Source: Actinomycetota bacterium (GTDB taxonomy: Bacteria; Actinomycetota; Thermoleophilia; Solirubrobacterales; 70-9). Taken from it: a stretch of DNA of 64,000 nucleotides. Shown piece by piece: positions 35,132-44,642 of this stretch. The translations under genes and the position numbers were made by a program. The stretch's first letter is position 1. Each line of letters opens with the position of its first letter. The DNA is taken from assembly GCA_005885405.1 (NCBI GenBank), contig VAYN01000019.1:3912-67911 (forward strand). Direction: 5' to 3'. The notes beneath the pieces are model-generated. The model was not told the DNA's origin. It made no database searches and saw only the letters and a program-made list of their open reading frames with translations.

Positions 35132-37024
35132 ATGGAGGCGAAAATTGCCATTGGGTCGCTAGGGTCCGCAGCCGGCATGGTCGAGACCCCTTGGGGCGCA
35201 TCTGACTCACTGCGCGAGCGCATGCTGCCCCCCGGCCCCGGGACCCCGGCCGAGGACGTAGCCCGCAACCAGCGCGAACGCCTCTTCGGGGCGATGGTCG
35301 CCAGCGTCGCCACCCGCGGCTACGCGGCGACCCGGGTCACCGACCTGATCGAGCTCTCCGGGATCTCCCGGCGCAGCTTTTATGACCTCTTTCCCGACAA
35401 GGAGGCCTGCTTCAAGGCGGTCGTGGAAGAGATCGTTGGCGAGAAGGTGAGGCAGGCCGACCCAGGGGAGCTCGACGGCGAGGAGCGCGCTCGGCGGCGC
35501 TTCAAGAAGCTCACCGAAGTGGTGATCGAGCAGCCCGCGGCGGCTCGGCTTTGCCTGATCGAGGCCTACGCCGCCGGGATCGAGGCGCTGCGGCCGATCG
35601 AGGACGCGGTCGCCGCGGTCGAAAAGCTGATGCAGATCCGAACGGTCGAAATGCCCGATCGGGCCGGGACCCCCCCGGAGATGATCATCGCCCTCGTCGG
35701 CGCCGCGATGGAAGTCATCCGCACCCGCTTGCGGCGCGGCGCCGAGGCCGAGTTGCTGCAGCTCAGTGACCCGCTGATGGACTTCCTGCTCTCCTACCGG
35801 CCGCCGCCGCAGCCGCTGCGGCTGGCGACTCGCCCTCCCTCCTCGGCGCCGGAAACCCTCGCCGGCCATGACCACGAAGAGCGGGCGCTACGGGCCTTCG
35901 CCGTCGTCGTCGCCGAGCGCGGCTACGAGAACGCGACGATCGAGGAGGTCGTGAAGCGGGCTTCGATGTCCCCGACCACTTTCTACGCCAACTTCGAGGG
36001 CAAGCGGGACGCGCTGATGGCTGCGATCGACAGCGCCGGGGCGCACACTGCGGCGGCGATCCTGCCCGCCTTCCGCCGCACTCCCGACTGGCCGACGGCG
36101 GTCCGCGTTGCCTACAGCGGCCTCTTCAACTTCATGGCCTCGCGCCCAGCGATGGCGCACCTGCTCTTTGTCGACGTCTACGCCGCCGGCCCCGACGCGC
36201 TCGCCCGTCGCGAAGAAGCGATGCCCTCTTTGGCGCGGATAGCGGAGGAAGGACGGCAGCGCTCGCCGGAGGTACCGGCGCTTGCGGTCGAGGCGATCGC
36301 CGGCGCGGTCTACTCCCTTGCATACCGGCAGACGCGCGACGGCGGCGCCGGGTCACTGCCGGCGCTCGCTCCTCTCTGCACCTACCTCACCCTGGCCCCG
36401 TTCATCGGCACCGAGCGCGCCTGCGCGGCGGCAAACGGCGAAGGCCGGCCTGACGTCTTCCCGGAGCAGCACGAGGTGGGCCGCGAGCGCAGCCTCATCA
36501 TCTACGCCCTCAACCGTCTCGAGCACCCGGCCGACGCCGAGGAGCTCTCCCGCGAACTCGAAATGTCGAGCGCCGAGGTCGCGGCGCACCTCGACGAGCT
36601 CGTCGCCGAGGGAAGCGTCAAACGGGTCCGCGAGGAGAGTCCCGAGGGCGGCGCCCTTTACTGGGTCAACCTGCCGATCATCGAAGACGCCGAGTGGGAA
36701 ACCTTCAGCCAGCCGCAGCGGGAAAAGATCTCCAAGCACATCGGCTACCTGGTGCTCGAGGACGTCATGCAGTCGGTCAAAGCGAAGGTCTTCGACCGTC
36801 GCCCGGAAAGGTTTCTCACCCGCTTCGGCGGCCGGGTCGACGAGCGCGGAATGGTGGAACTGGGGAACCTCCACAACGAGACGCTCCGAGCCAGCCTCGA
36901 GATCGTCAAGCGCAACGAAGAACGCCTGGCCGAGGAGGACGAGGCCGGCATCCCGATCCGGGCGGTTCAGGCCGTCTTCGAGATGCCGCCGGAAAGCGGC
37001 GGCGAGATCCGCCAGGAGGAATAG
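35132..37024 (+). CDS. Double TetR-domain regulator with C-terminal winged-helix-like region
   Basis: About 630 residues. Two TetR DNA-binding domains are joined in one chain: the first has SVATRGYAATRVTDLIELSG and ISRRSFYDLFPDKEACF, the second VVVAERGYENATIEEVVKRAS and MSPTTFYANFEGKRDAL. A helical ligand domain follows each one. The last 190 residues read like a winged-helix domain (RSLIIYALNRLEHPADAEELS, ELEMSSAEVAAHLDELVAEG) plus a charged tail. TetR proteins normally have one DNA-binding domain of about 200 residues, so this is a fused pseudo-dimer. The start is uncertain (GTG 35096, ATG 35132 or ATG 35180). Confidence 0.85.
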   Translation: MEAKIAIGSLGSAAGMVETPWGASDSLRERMLPPGPGTPAEDVARNQRERLFGAMVASVATRGYAATRVTDLIELSGISRRSFYDLFPDKEACFKAVVEEIVGEKVRQADPGELDGEERARRRFKKLTEVVIEQPAAARLCLIEAYAAGIEALRPIEDAVAAVEKLMQIRTVEMPDRAGTPPEMIIALVGAAMEVIRTRLRRGAEAELLQLSDPLMDFLLSYRPPPQPLRLATRPPSSAPETLAGHDHEERALRAFAVVVAERGYENATIEEVVKRASMSPTTFYANFEGKRDALMAAIDSAGAHTAAAILPAFRRTPDWPTAVRVAYSGLFNFMASRPAMAHLLFVDVYAAGPDALARREEAMPSLARIAEEGRQRSPEVPALAVEAIAGAVYSLAYRQTRDGGAGSLPALAPLCTYLTLAPFIGTERACAAANGEGRPDVFPEQHEVGRERSLIIYALNRLEHPADAEELSRELEMSSAEVAAHLDELVAEGSVKRVREESPEGGALYWVNLPIIEDAEWETFSQPQREKISKHIGYLVLEDVMQSVKAKVFDRRPERFLTRFGGRVDERGMVELGNLHNETLRASLEIVKRNEERLAEEDEAGIPIRAVQAVFEMPPESGGEIRQEE

Positions 37025-38653
37025 CTACTTGAACTCGAAGCTGGTCAGGTCCTGCCCGTAGATCGGGCTGACGACGAGCTCGTCGAGGTCAATCGAGTCG
37101 GCGACGAAGGTGCCGAGGGTGAGGTTGCCGAAGGGCACCCAGGGGGCTTCGCGCATCACCGTGCGGTCCAGTTCTGCGTATTCGCGTTCCTGCGCTGGTC
37201 CCAGCTGCTGGCGGCCAAGCTCGCGCGTCTTCGCGTTTACCTCTGGGTCGTCGAAGAGGGCCCAGTTGGTGTTGCCGTTCGGAAGGATGCTTTCCCCCGT
37301 CAGTTGCGGCTGAAAGTAGTCGTTGGGGTGGGGATAGTCGAGCAGCCAGTTGGCGAACCCGGTGTCGAGGTCCGGCGTGCTTGAGTTGCCGATCACGGTG
37401 AAGTAGTTGGTGAAGTCGACAACTTTCAGCTTCGTTTCGAACCCGAGCTTGCGCAGCACCTGCTCGTAGTATTCGCCCGCTTCGTCACTGGGCTCGAGAT
37501 TGAAGGTCCAGACGGTGACCTTCCGATCGGCCGGAGCCGCTTCGGCGATCAGCTTCTTCGCCTTCGCCAGGTTGTGGGGGTAGAGCTCGAACTTGCGGTA
37601 GCCCGGCATCAGCGGCGGCAGCACCTGCTGGGTCGCTTCGAGAGTCCCGGCGAAGATCCGTTCCAGCGCTTCGGCATCGACGGCGTAGTTGACCGCCCGC
37701 CGCACCCGCGGGTCGTCGAACGGCGGCGTCTGCGTGTTCATCCAGAAGTAGTAGATGCTGATCGTCGGTTCCTCGCGAAACTGCGTCCCCTCGTAGCGGT
37801 CCCTCACTTCCGCGTAGCGTTCGGGCGGCGGCGGGTTCTTCATCCAGTCGACCTGGCCCTTTTCCACTTCGTCGACCTGGGTGATCGGGTTGCTGCGAAC
37901 TTCGAGCTTGATCTTCTCGACGTGGCCGTCCGGGAAGTCCGGCATCGCCTCGCCGTTGGCATCCCAGGCAGGGTTGCGGTCGTATTCCCAGCTGCGCCCG
38001 GGCCGCACCTTGGTGATCTCATAGGGGCCGGTCGCCGGCGGCGGGTCGGCGGTCTGGTCCTCGGGCGGCGTTCCCGGCGGCAGCGGCGCCGCGAACGGCA
38101 GGGCGAGGATGTAGCTGAAGAACCCGCTCGGTTCCGTCAGGCGGATCGTGATCTTGCCGCTGCGGTCATCGGTCGAGATTCCCTCAATCCCGCCGCGCTT
38201 GGTTTCGGCGAACCGTTCGGCGCCCTCGATCCCCATATAGAAAGACGAGCCGCCCGAGTTCATCCGCAGGAGGCGTTCAACCGCGAAGCGGAAGTCCGAC
38301 GCGCGCACCGGGGTCCCGTCGGAGTATTCGAGCCCGGGCCGCAGGAAGAGCGTGTAACGGCGGCCCCCCTGGTCGATCTTCGGCAGGTCTTCGGCGAGGC
38401 CGGGAACTAGCTCGGTGCCGGCTTTGCCGCTCTCGGGGGCATAGGTGAGGAGCGGGATGTAGGTGGCGTGGAGCGCCGTCGCCCCTTCCAGCGAGAACGC
38501 AAGGGCCGGGTCGAGGTAGTCGGGGAACGAGAGGAAGGTTCCTCGCAGCTCTCTGTCCTGGTCGGATTCACCGCTCGAGCCGCAGCCCGTGAGAGCAGCG
38601 GCCAGCAAGGAGATCACCATGATGCAACTGGCTGACGACCGGAAAACCTTCAC
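37025..38653 (-). CDS. Peptide/nickel-type ABC substrate-binding lipoprotein (family 5)
   Basis: A 542-residue solute-binding protein. A lipoprotein signal (ISLLAAALTGC) precedes the SBP_bac_5 domain: LAEDLPKIDQGGRRYTLFLRPGLEYSDG (in part), DFRFAVERLLRM, then DDPRVRRAVNYAVDAEAL and FANWLLDYPHPND. This is the OppA/DppA family, binding oligopeptides or similar. No permease or ATPase genes are adjacent, so it is an orphan that probably serves a system elsewhere. The GTG start at 38653 fits the signal peptide. Confidence 0.9.
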   Translation of the reverse strand: MKVFRSSASCIMVISLLAAALTGCGSSGESDQDRELRGTFLSFPDYLDPALAFSLEGATALHATYIPLLTYAPESGKAGTELVPGLAEDLPKIDQGGRRYTLFLRPGLEYSDGTPVRASDFRFAVERLLRMNSGGSSFYMGIEGAERFAETKRGGIEGISTDDRSGKITIRLTEPSGFFSYILALPFAAPLPPGTPPEDQTADPPPATGPYEITKVRPGRSWEYDRNPAWDANGEAMPDFPDGHVEKIKLEVRSNPITQVDEVEKGQVDWMKNPPPPERYAEVRDRYEGTQFREEPTISIYYFWMNTQTPPFDDPRVRRAVNYAVDAEALERIFAGTLEATQQVLPPLMPGYRKFELYPHNLAKAKKLIAEAAPADRKVTVWTFNLEPSDEAGEYYEQVLRKLGFETKLKVVDFTNYFTVIGNSSTPDLDTGFANWLLDYPHPNDYFQPQLTGESILPNGNTNWALFDDPEVNAKTRELGRQQLGPAQEREYAELDRTVMREAPWVPFGNLTLGTFVADSIDLDELVVSPIYGQDLTSFEFK

Positions 38654-38719
38654 GGCGCTGCAACCCCCTTCATCCCCTAGAGCGGCGAAACCAAGATAAA
38701 CCCGCCGGTGCCTGCCGTG

Positions 38720-39613
38720 CTATCCGCCTCCGACGGGCCCATGTTCCTCTTGGTAATGCCGCAGCGTGTCCTCGGTGTTCTTACCAGGCATCCGCAAACG
38801 CGCCCGCAGCGTCGCCGCGAAATCGTCGATCGCCATCCGCAGGATCTCCGCCCGCACCCGCAGCGAGTGCGGCCGATCCTCGCCGCTCGCCTCCTCCACC
38901 AAGGAGGCGAGGAAGGGCAGCAGCCCCGCCAGCGCCCGCTCCTCGTCCTCGGTGCGGAAGTAGTGGGTGATCGGGAAGTGGATCAGGTCGCGACGGCAGC
39001 GGATCAGCTGCTCGGCAAAGCCGGCGAGCAGGGACTCGAGCAGTTGCGGATCGGCGTCGGCCAGCTTCTCCCCCAGCCGCTCCTCGGACTCCTTCGCCAG
39101 GTGGACCTCGTGCGCTAGGGAGTCACGGCGGGAGATCGAGTTGTAGATCGAGATCAGCCAGGAGATGCTGGCGGTCAGCAGCCCGAGTCCGAACATCGTC
39201 TCCACCGGACCGAGAATCCGCAGCAGCGGGGATTCGGGAGAGATGTCGCCGTAACCGAGGCTGGTGAGGTTGACGAGGGAGACGTAGAGCGCGTCGAGGA
39301 AGCCGGTGTGCTGGGCGGGGTCGAGGCCGGCGTCAAAGTGGAAACCCTGCGGCAGCTGCGGCCAGAAGACGAGCGCCCAGCCCAGCGCCAGCAGCGCCGC
39401 CCAGGTCGCGACTACGGCGACGTAACCGATCGGCCCCGCCAACAGCCCGATCGTCTTCTCCCCACCGGGCACGTGGCGAGCGGCCCAGGCAACACTGCGC
39501 ACCACCCAGCGGGCCACCATCCCGCGGCCGAGCGGGTGGAAGAGAACGTCGAAGATGTCGCGCAGGGCGATCGCGATCACCGCGATTCCGAGCAGGGTCC
39601 AGACGACGTCCAC
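38720..39613 (-). CDS. Two-helix potassium channel family protein
   Basis: A 297-residue membrane protein with a P-loop: SLVNLTSLGYGDISPE holds the selectivity filter (TSLGYGD). Helices flank it, with further N-terminal helices, and a cytoplasmic helical C-terminal domain of about 140 residues follows rather than an RCK domain. The start GTG is one base after the upstream gene's stop (TGACGTG), so it is co-translated with the glycosyltransferase. Confidence 0.85.
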   Translation of the reverse strand: MDVVWTLLGIAVIAIALRDIFDVLFHPLGRGMVARWVVRSVAWAARHVPGGEKTIGLLAGPIGYVAVVATWAALLALGWALVFWPQLPQGFHFDAGLDPAQHTGFLDALYVSLVNLTSLGYGDISPESPLLRILGPVETMFGLGLLTASISWLISIYNSISRRDSLAHEVHLAKESEERLGEKLADADPQLLESLLAGFAEQLIRCRRDLIHFPITHYFRTEDEERALAGLLPFLASLVEEASGEDRPHSLRVRAEILRMAIDDFAATLRARLRMPGKNTEDTLRHYQEEHGPVGGG

Positions 39614-39614
39614 G

Positions 39615-40943
39615 TCAGGAAGCTATTCGAACGATCTCGGCGAGCTCTCGGCCGATGTGGGCCCAGGAGTACATCCGCACCGCCTTCTCGCGAGCCCCCT
39701 CGCCACGCCGGCGCCGCTCGCCGGCGTCGGCGACGGACGCAGCGATCGCCCCGGCGAGAGCGTCGACGTCGTCGGGCTCGACCAGCCACCCCGTCTGCGG
39801 GTCGTCGACGATCGTCGCCGGTCCCCCGCGCCGGACCGCGATCACCGGCAGCCCGCAGGCCATCGCCTCGACCAGGACCTGGCCGAACTGCTCGCGCACA
39901 GAGGCGTGGACGAGGAGGTCGCCGGCGCGGAGGAATGGGGGCAGCTCCTCGTGCCCGTGCCAGCCGGCGAGGAAGACGTGGCGGGCGCCGGTTCGGGCGA
40001 TCGTCTCGCAGGGGTGCTCGCCCTCCCACTCGCCCGGGTGGCCACCGATGAGGACGAGGGCAGCGCGCTCGTCGAGCTTCGCCTCGGCGCGGGCGAAGGC
40101 TTCGATCAGCAGCGGCAGCCGCTTGACCTCGGTGAAGCGACCGACCGCGAGGAGCACGACGCCATCGAGCGCCGCGAGATCCTCATCCGCGTAGGAGACG
40201 CTGCCGGGATCGTCGCCCGGCCGCCAGCCACGGGGATCGGCGACCAGGTTGCGGCGCCAATGCGAGCGCCGGTCGACGACGCCCGGCGAGAAGATCGGGT
40301 CGAACCCGTTGGGGACGCAGTCGAAGCGGTCCTCCTCGAGCTCGAGCAGGGCGGCGGCGCGGCCAAGCCCTTTGCGCTCGTTGACGACGATCCGGGTGCA
40401 GCCGGCGGCCCAACGCCGCAGTCGCCCCGCCCAGGCTTCGGCGCACTTCCATCCGGCCGGCGCCCCCGCCTCGATCTGCTCCAGCATCAGCAGCTCGGTG
40501 CCATGGACGTGGCCGACCACCGGCACCTCGGGCAGCACCCGCACCGCCACCTCGTTGAGGGGAGTCAGGTGATGCAGATAGAGGACGTCGACCCCAGCGG
40601 CAGCCGCGGCCGCCATCGGCCCGGTCCAGGCCTCCACCTGTCGCTCGAACTCCTCGTCGTCCAGGCTCGCGAGGACGGGGTCCGGGGCGCCGGGTCGATC
40701 CTCGTAGGACCCGTGCAGAGGAACGCTGCCGGCGGGGGCGAACTCGACCGGCCGCACATCAAGGCCGGCGTAGAAGTTCGCCGCCGAGGCCTCGCCACCG
40801 AGGTCAGGGCGTGAGCCGCTGAGCAGCGTCACCTCGAAATTGTTGGCTCCCAGCTCCCTCGCAATCGAGCGGCAGACGTGGGCGGAGCCGCCGCGGGGAT
40901 AGAAATAGATCCCCATCAGCAACCTTTTGGCAGCGGCAGACAC
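39615..40943 (-). CDS. Glycosyltransferase family 4/1
   Basis: A 442-residue GT-B glycosyltransferase. N-terminal RLLMGIYFYPRGGSAHV is the acceptor-side loop; HVHGTELLMLEQIE, VGRFTEVKRLPLLIEAF and ASVREQFGQVLVEAMACGLP (donor-site E-x7-E) follow. GTG 40943 supplies the first strand; TACCCT (complement of 40952-40957) is eight bases upstream. The downstream channel gene begins one base after its stop. It is probably for a cell-surface glycan or lipid. Confidence 0.88.
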   Translation of the reverse strand: MSAAAKRLLMGIYFYPRGGSAHVCRSIARELGANNFEVTLLSGSRPDLGGEASAANFYAGLDVRPVEFAPAGSVPLHGSYEDRPGAPDPVLASLDDEEFERQVEAWTGPMAAAAAAGVDVLYLHHLTPLNEVAVRVLPEVPVVGHVHGTELLMLEQIEAGAPAGWKCAEAWAGRLRRWAAGCTRIVVNERKGLGRAAALLELEEDRFDCVPNGFDPIFSPGVVDRRSHWRRNLVADPRGWRPGDDPGSVSYADEDLAALDGVVLLAVGRFTEVKRLPLLIEAFARAEAKLDERAALVLIGGHPGEWEGEHPCETIARTGARHVFLAGWHGHEELPPFLRAGDLLVHASVREQFGQVLVEAMACGLPVIAVRRGGPATIVDDPQTGWLVEPDDVDALAGAIAASVADAGERRRRGEGAREKAVRMYSWAHIGRELAEIVRIAS

Positions 40944-40977
40944 GACCGCCGAGGGTAACGACGGGTCGTGCTCAGCC

Positions 40978-41757
40978 TTAGGAGCGGGGTGCGAAGTGGA
41001 GCGCGGTCGCCACCTCGCGACCGCCAGGAAGCTCGAGCCCGTGCTCCTCGCGGGGGGTGTTGACGAGGGCGCCGCCGAGGACGAGGGAGGCGGAGCCGCC
41101 GCCATCGAGGTTGATCGCCGCGGCGGCGCCGAGCCCGGCCATCGCCTCGGCCAGCTCGACCATCGTCAGCCCGGCCTCCTTGTCGGCCCGCCCTTCGCAG
41201 ACCACGGCGATCAGCTCCCGCTCGGTGAGGCCGAGCGCGGCGCGGGGATAGCGGCCGGCGGTGATGTCGGAGTCGAACTGGCGGGAACCGGCGGAGAAGC
41301 CCTCGGCGTCGGCCCCGGGTCGGACGAGCGCCCGGCCCTCGCCGACCAACATCGGGCCGGCTTGGAGGAGGTCGCCCCGGGGCTTCGAGCCAAGCTCCTG
41401 GCGCGCGGCCAGACGCACCTCTCCCCCATCTATGTGGACGCATCCGCGCTGCTGGTGCCAAGGAGCGTCGAATGGCTCGGTCGGCAGCGCCTTGCCGTCG
41501 ATCCAGAGGTCGCCCAGGGCGGGGCCGCCGGGGCGCATGTAGAAGCCGCCGACGATCGCGTGCTCGGCGCCGCTGCGCTCACACCAGTCCCGCACGGTCG
41601 AGCAGGGACGCAGCGCAACGACGCGGGGAAGGAAGGCGCGCCGCTCGAAACGGGCGACGTGGAGCGTGGTCGCGGCGCCATCGGCCAATCCCAGCCGTCG
41701 CCGTTCCAGCAGCGGCCTTGCCGCCTCGACCTCCGTCGGTGGGGGTGCCGTTCGCAT
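40978..41757 (-). CDS. Phosphodiester glycosidase family protein (NAGPA domain)
   Basis: A 259-residue protein of the NAGPA/DUF2233 family, whose founding member uncovers mannose-6-phosphate by removing GlcNAc. Seen: AIVGGFYMRPGG, RAALGLTERELIAVVCEG, and the conserved LTMVELAEAMAGLGAAAAINL followed by DGGGSAS. There is no signal peptide. ATG 41757 follows TAGGTC (complement of 41764-41769) by six bases. It is the first gene of a minus-strand run with the glycosyltransferase and K+ channel. Confidence 0.85.
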   Translation of the reverse strand: MRTAPPPTEVEAARPLLERRRLGLADGAATTLHVARFERRAFLPRVVALRPCSTVRDWCERSGAEHAIVGGFYMRPGGPALGDLWIDGKALPTEPFDAPWHQQRGCVHIDGGEVRLAARQELGSKPRGDLLQAGPMLVGEGRALVRPGADAEGFSAGSRQFDSDITAGRYPRAALGLTERELIAVVCEGRADKEAGLTMVELAEAMAGLGAAAAINLDGGGSASLVLGGALVNTPREEHGLELPGGREVATALHFAPRS

Positions 41758-41852
41758 TCCAGGGACCTAAACCAGGTCACCCGGAATGGAACAGCACCAC
41801 CAGGACGGAGATGTTGTCTAGCCGCTAACGAACAAGAAGCTTCGTCTGAGCG

Positions 41853-42329
41853 TTAGCTGCTGAGGCCCGGATGGACGCCTCGACCGATCGCCTGCTGGTC
41901 GACCATCTTCTGCAGCAACTTCGTCAGGCGGGTGCGGTCGGTCTCGCTCATGCCTTCGGTCAGCTCCTCCTCGTGGGCCTTCGCGATTGCGCGGCCACGG
42001 GTCAGGGCACTGCGGCCTTTGCGGGTCAGATACAGGGCCCGGACCCGGCGGTCCTCCGGGTTGGGCCGGCGCTCGACGAGACCTCGCTCCTCGAGCTCGT
42101 CGACGAGCGCGACCATGCGGCTGGGCGGGACCTGGATGCCGGCGCCGATCGCCTGCTGGGACTGTCCTTCGGCGGCGTCGATCAGATTGAGGATGCGGAA
42201 CAGCGGCGGGTTGAGGTCGACCTCGGCGATCCGCTCGGCGAAGCGGCGCGAGGCGTGGATCCCCACCTGCGAGAGCAGGAAAGCGAGGGTCGATGGGGCG
42301 CGGTCGCCGTTGACGGAATCGCCGGTCAT
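41853..42329 (-). CDS. MarR-family transcriptional regulator
   Basis: A 158-residue MarR protein. Winged helix: LFRILNLIDAAEGQSQQAIG, IQVPPSRMVALVDELEERGL (recognition helix) and NPEDRRVRALYLT (wing, DxRxxxL-type). It is divergent from an MMPL pump gene across about 100 AT-richer bases, so it is very likely that pump's repressor. Confidence 0.92.
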   Translation of the reverse strand: MTGDSVNGDRAPSTLAFLLSQVGIHASRRFAERIAEVDLNPPLFRILNLIDAAEGQSQQAIGAGIQVPPSRMVALVDELEERGLVERRPNPEDRRVRALYLTRKGRSALTRGRAIAKAHEEELTEGMSETDRTRLTKLLQKMVDQQAIGRGVHPGLSS

Positions 42330-42430
42330 GGGGGATGAAGCTTACCCGGTACTTTGTGATATGAATCGTTTGCTCGTTGAACCTTTCTGCTCGGTAACCA
42401 GTTATTAGCGCGAAAGGACCTTCCTTTTCC
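42330..42430. promoter_or_regulatory. Divergent MarR/MMPL control region
   Basis: This 101-base gap is AT-richer than its surroundings and contains repeated CGTT-type half-sites, a small GGTAACC dyad and TTATTA, a possible -10 for the pump gene. The exact operator is not resolved. Confidence 0.4.
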
Positions 42431-44575
42431 ATGACCCGCCGCCTCGCCCGCCTCGCCGATATTGCTTACCGCCGCCGCGGCCGCATGGTCCTCGCCTGGA
42501 TCGTCGCCACCGTCGTCCTGATCGGGCTCGGCACGACCTTCGCCGGCGAGTACGAAGCCGACTACAACACGCCCGGCTCAGAGTCCAAGGAAGCGAGCGA
42601 ACTCGCCGAACGCGAGTTCGGCGGCTACTCGGGGCAGGAAATCTACGTCGTCTGGAAAGACCCGAACGGCGTCAAGAGTCCCGCCTCGAAACAGCAGATG
42701 AACGCGTTCTTCGCGGAAGTCGAAGCGATCAAGGACGTGGAGAAACGGGCGCCGATCCGGGTCTCGGACGACGGCACGATCGCCACCACCACCCTCCCCC
42801 TCACCGTCCCCGGCTGGTCGGTGAAGAAGGAGCAGGGCGAAGAACTGATCGATGCGGCCGAAGCCAACAGCGGCGACGGCCTCGAAATCAAGCTCGGCGG
42901 CGAACCGATCTACACCGCGCAGGAAGCGAGCAGCCCCGAGGGTCTCGGCTTCTTGGGCGCCGCGATCGTGCTGCTGATCGCCTTCGGCTCGCTGGTCGCC
43001 GCCGGCCTGCCGCTGATCATCGCCCTCGTCGGGCTCGGCATCTCCTCCGGCGGTCTGATCGTGCTCCTGGCGAACGTCATCGACGTCCCCAACTGGACCA
43101 CCGCCGTCTCGGGCCTGATCGGGATCGGGGTCGGGATCGACTACGCGCTGTTGGTGCTGACCCGGTTCCGCTCGGCGATGAAGGCGGGCAAGGACCGCCA
43201 CGACGCCGTCGTCGAGGCCGTCACCACCGCTGGGCGCAGCGTCATCATCGCCGGCGGCACCGTGGTGATCGCGGTCCTCGGCCTCTTCCTCACCGGCCTC
43301 CCCTACATGTACGGGGTGGCGATCTCGGCCGCCTTCGCCGTCCTGATCGTGATGCTGGCCTCGATCACTCTGCTGCCGGCGCTGCTCGCCTACCTGGGAC
43401 CGCGGGTCGACCGCCTGAAGATTCCGATCCTCGGGCGCCGGCTCGACCGCCCCGAAGAGGACGGCAACTCCCCAGCCGCGCGCTGGAGCCACTGGGTGCA
43501 GAAGCGGCCGTGGCCGGCGGCGATCGTCGCCGCGGCGATCCTGCTGGCTCTGGCGGCGCCGGCGCTCGGCATGCGGCTCGGCTTCCCCGACGCGGGCAAC
43601 GATCCCGAGGACACGATGACCCGCCAGGCCTACGACCTGATCAGCGAGGGCTTCGGTCCCGGCGCCAACGGCCCGCTCGTGATCGCCGCCGAACTTCCAA
43701 GCCCGCAAGACAAAGCGGCGATCGAAGGTCTCGCCACGGACATCCGCGACGAGGACGGGGTCGCCTACGTGCCGCCGCCGCAGTTCAACTCCGACGGCAC
43801 CGCCGCGATTATGACCGTCGTTCCCACCACCTCCCCGCAGGACGAGGCAACCTCGGAACTGGTCGACCACCTGCGCGGCACCGTGATCCCGGCCTCGCTC
43901 GGCAACTCCGAAGCAACGGCCCTGGTCGGCGGAGTCAACGCGGCCTTGGAGGACCAGAGCTCCTACATCACCGGCCGCATCCCGCTCTTCATCGCGGGCG
44001 TGGTCGGCCTCTCCTTCCTGCTGCTGCTCGTCGCCTTCCACTCGCCGTTCATCTCGCTGAAGGCAGCGATCATGAACCTGCTCTCGGTTAGCGCCGCCTA
44101 CGGCGTCATGACCCTGGTCGCGCAGGGGGGTGCGGTCGGGGAACTGATCGGGATCGACCACGAAGTCCCGATTGCGCCGTTCATGCCGGTGATGATGTTC
44201 GCGATCCTCTTCGGCCTCTCGATGGACTACGAGGTCTTCCTGATCTCGCGGATCCGCGAGGAGTACCTGAAGGACGGCGACACCCGCCGCGCAGTTGCCG
44301 ATGGCCTCGCCAAGACCGCCCGGGTGATCACCGCGGCGGCGGCGATCATGGTCGTCGTCTTCCTCGCCTTCGTCGCCTCGCCCGAAGTCTTCCTCAAGCT
44401 CTTCGGGATCGGCCTGGCAGCGGCGATCTTCCTCGACGCCACCCTGGTGCGAATGGTCTTGGTGCCAGCGGTGATGCAGCTGCTCGGCCCGCGCAACTGG
44501 TGGATCCCCGACTGGCTCGAGCGGATCCTCCCCCGGATCGAGGTCGAGAGCCCGGCCACGGAGACCCAGCCGTAA
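42431..44575 (+). CDS. MMPL family transporter
   Basis: A 714-residue RND/MMPL exporter with the two-fold repeat of helix, porter-like domain and five helices. It has GVGIDYALLVLTRFRSAM and GLSMDYEVFLISRIREEY, the conserved Asp-Tyr segments of helix 4 and 10. It resembles YdfJ-type hydrophobic drug or lipid exporters. The divergent MarR gene suggests induction by its substrate. AAAGGA lies about 12 bases before the ATG. Confidence 0.93.
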   Translation: MTRRLARLADIAYRRRGRMVLAWIVATVVLIGLGTTFAGEYEADYNTPGSESKEASELAEREFGGYSGQEIYVVWKDPNGVKSPASKQQMNAFFAEVEAIKDVEKRAPIRVSDDGTIATTTLPLTVPGWSVKKEQGEELIDAAEANSGDGLEIKLGGEPIYTAQEASSPEGLGFLGAAIVLLIAFGSLVAAGLPLIIALVGLGISSGGLIVLLANVIDVPNWTTAVSGLIGIGVGIDYALLVLTRFRSAMKAGKDRHDAVVEAVTTAGRSVIIAGGTVVIAVLGLFLTGLPYMYGVAISAAFAVLIVMLASITLLPALLAYLGPRVDRLKIPILGRRLDRPEEDGNSPAARWSHWVQKRPWPAAIVAAAILLALAAPALGMRLGFPDAGNDPEDTMTRQAYDLISEGFGPGANGPLVIAAELPSPQDKAAIEGLATDIRDEDGVAYVPPPQFNSDGTAAIMTVVPTTSPQDEATSELVDHLRGTVIPASLGNSEATALVGGVNAALEDQSSYITGRIPLFIAGVVGLSFLLLLVAFHSPFISLKAAIMNLLSVSAAYGVMTLVAQGGAVGELIGIDHEVPIAPFMPVMMFAILFGLSMDYEVFLISRIREEYLKDGDTRRAVADGLAKTARVITAAAAIMVVVFLAFVASPEVFLKLFGIGLAAAIFLDATLVRMVLVPAVMQLLGPRNWWIPDWLERILPRIEVESPATETQP

Positions 44576-44586
44576 GAGCAGCATGG

Positions 44587-44635
44587 GTTCCGTGGTTCCT
44601 TTGTCCGGAATAGCAGGACAAAGGAACCACGGAAC
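44587..44635. terminator. Perfect inverted repeat between convergent genes
   Basis: Perfect 20-base arms (44587-44606 and 44616-44635) with a 9-base loop, 11 bases after the MMPL stop and 7 bases before the convergent lipase stop. It has no T-run. It is likely a two-way terminator or a palindromic element used as one. Confidence 0.65.
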
Positions 44636-44642
44636 TGGTTTT

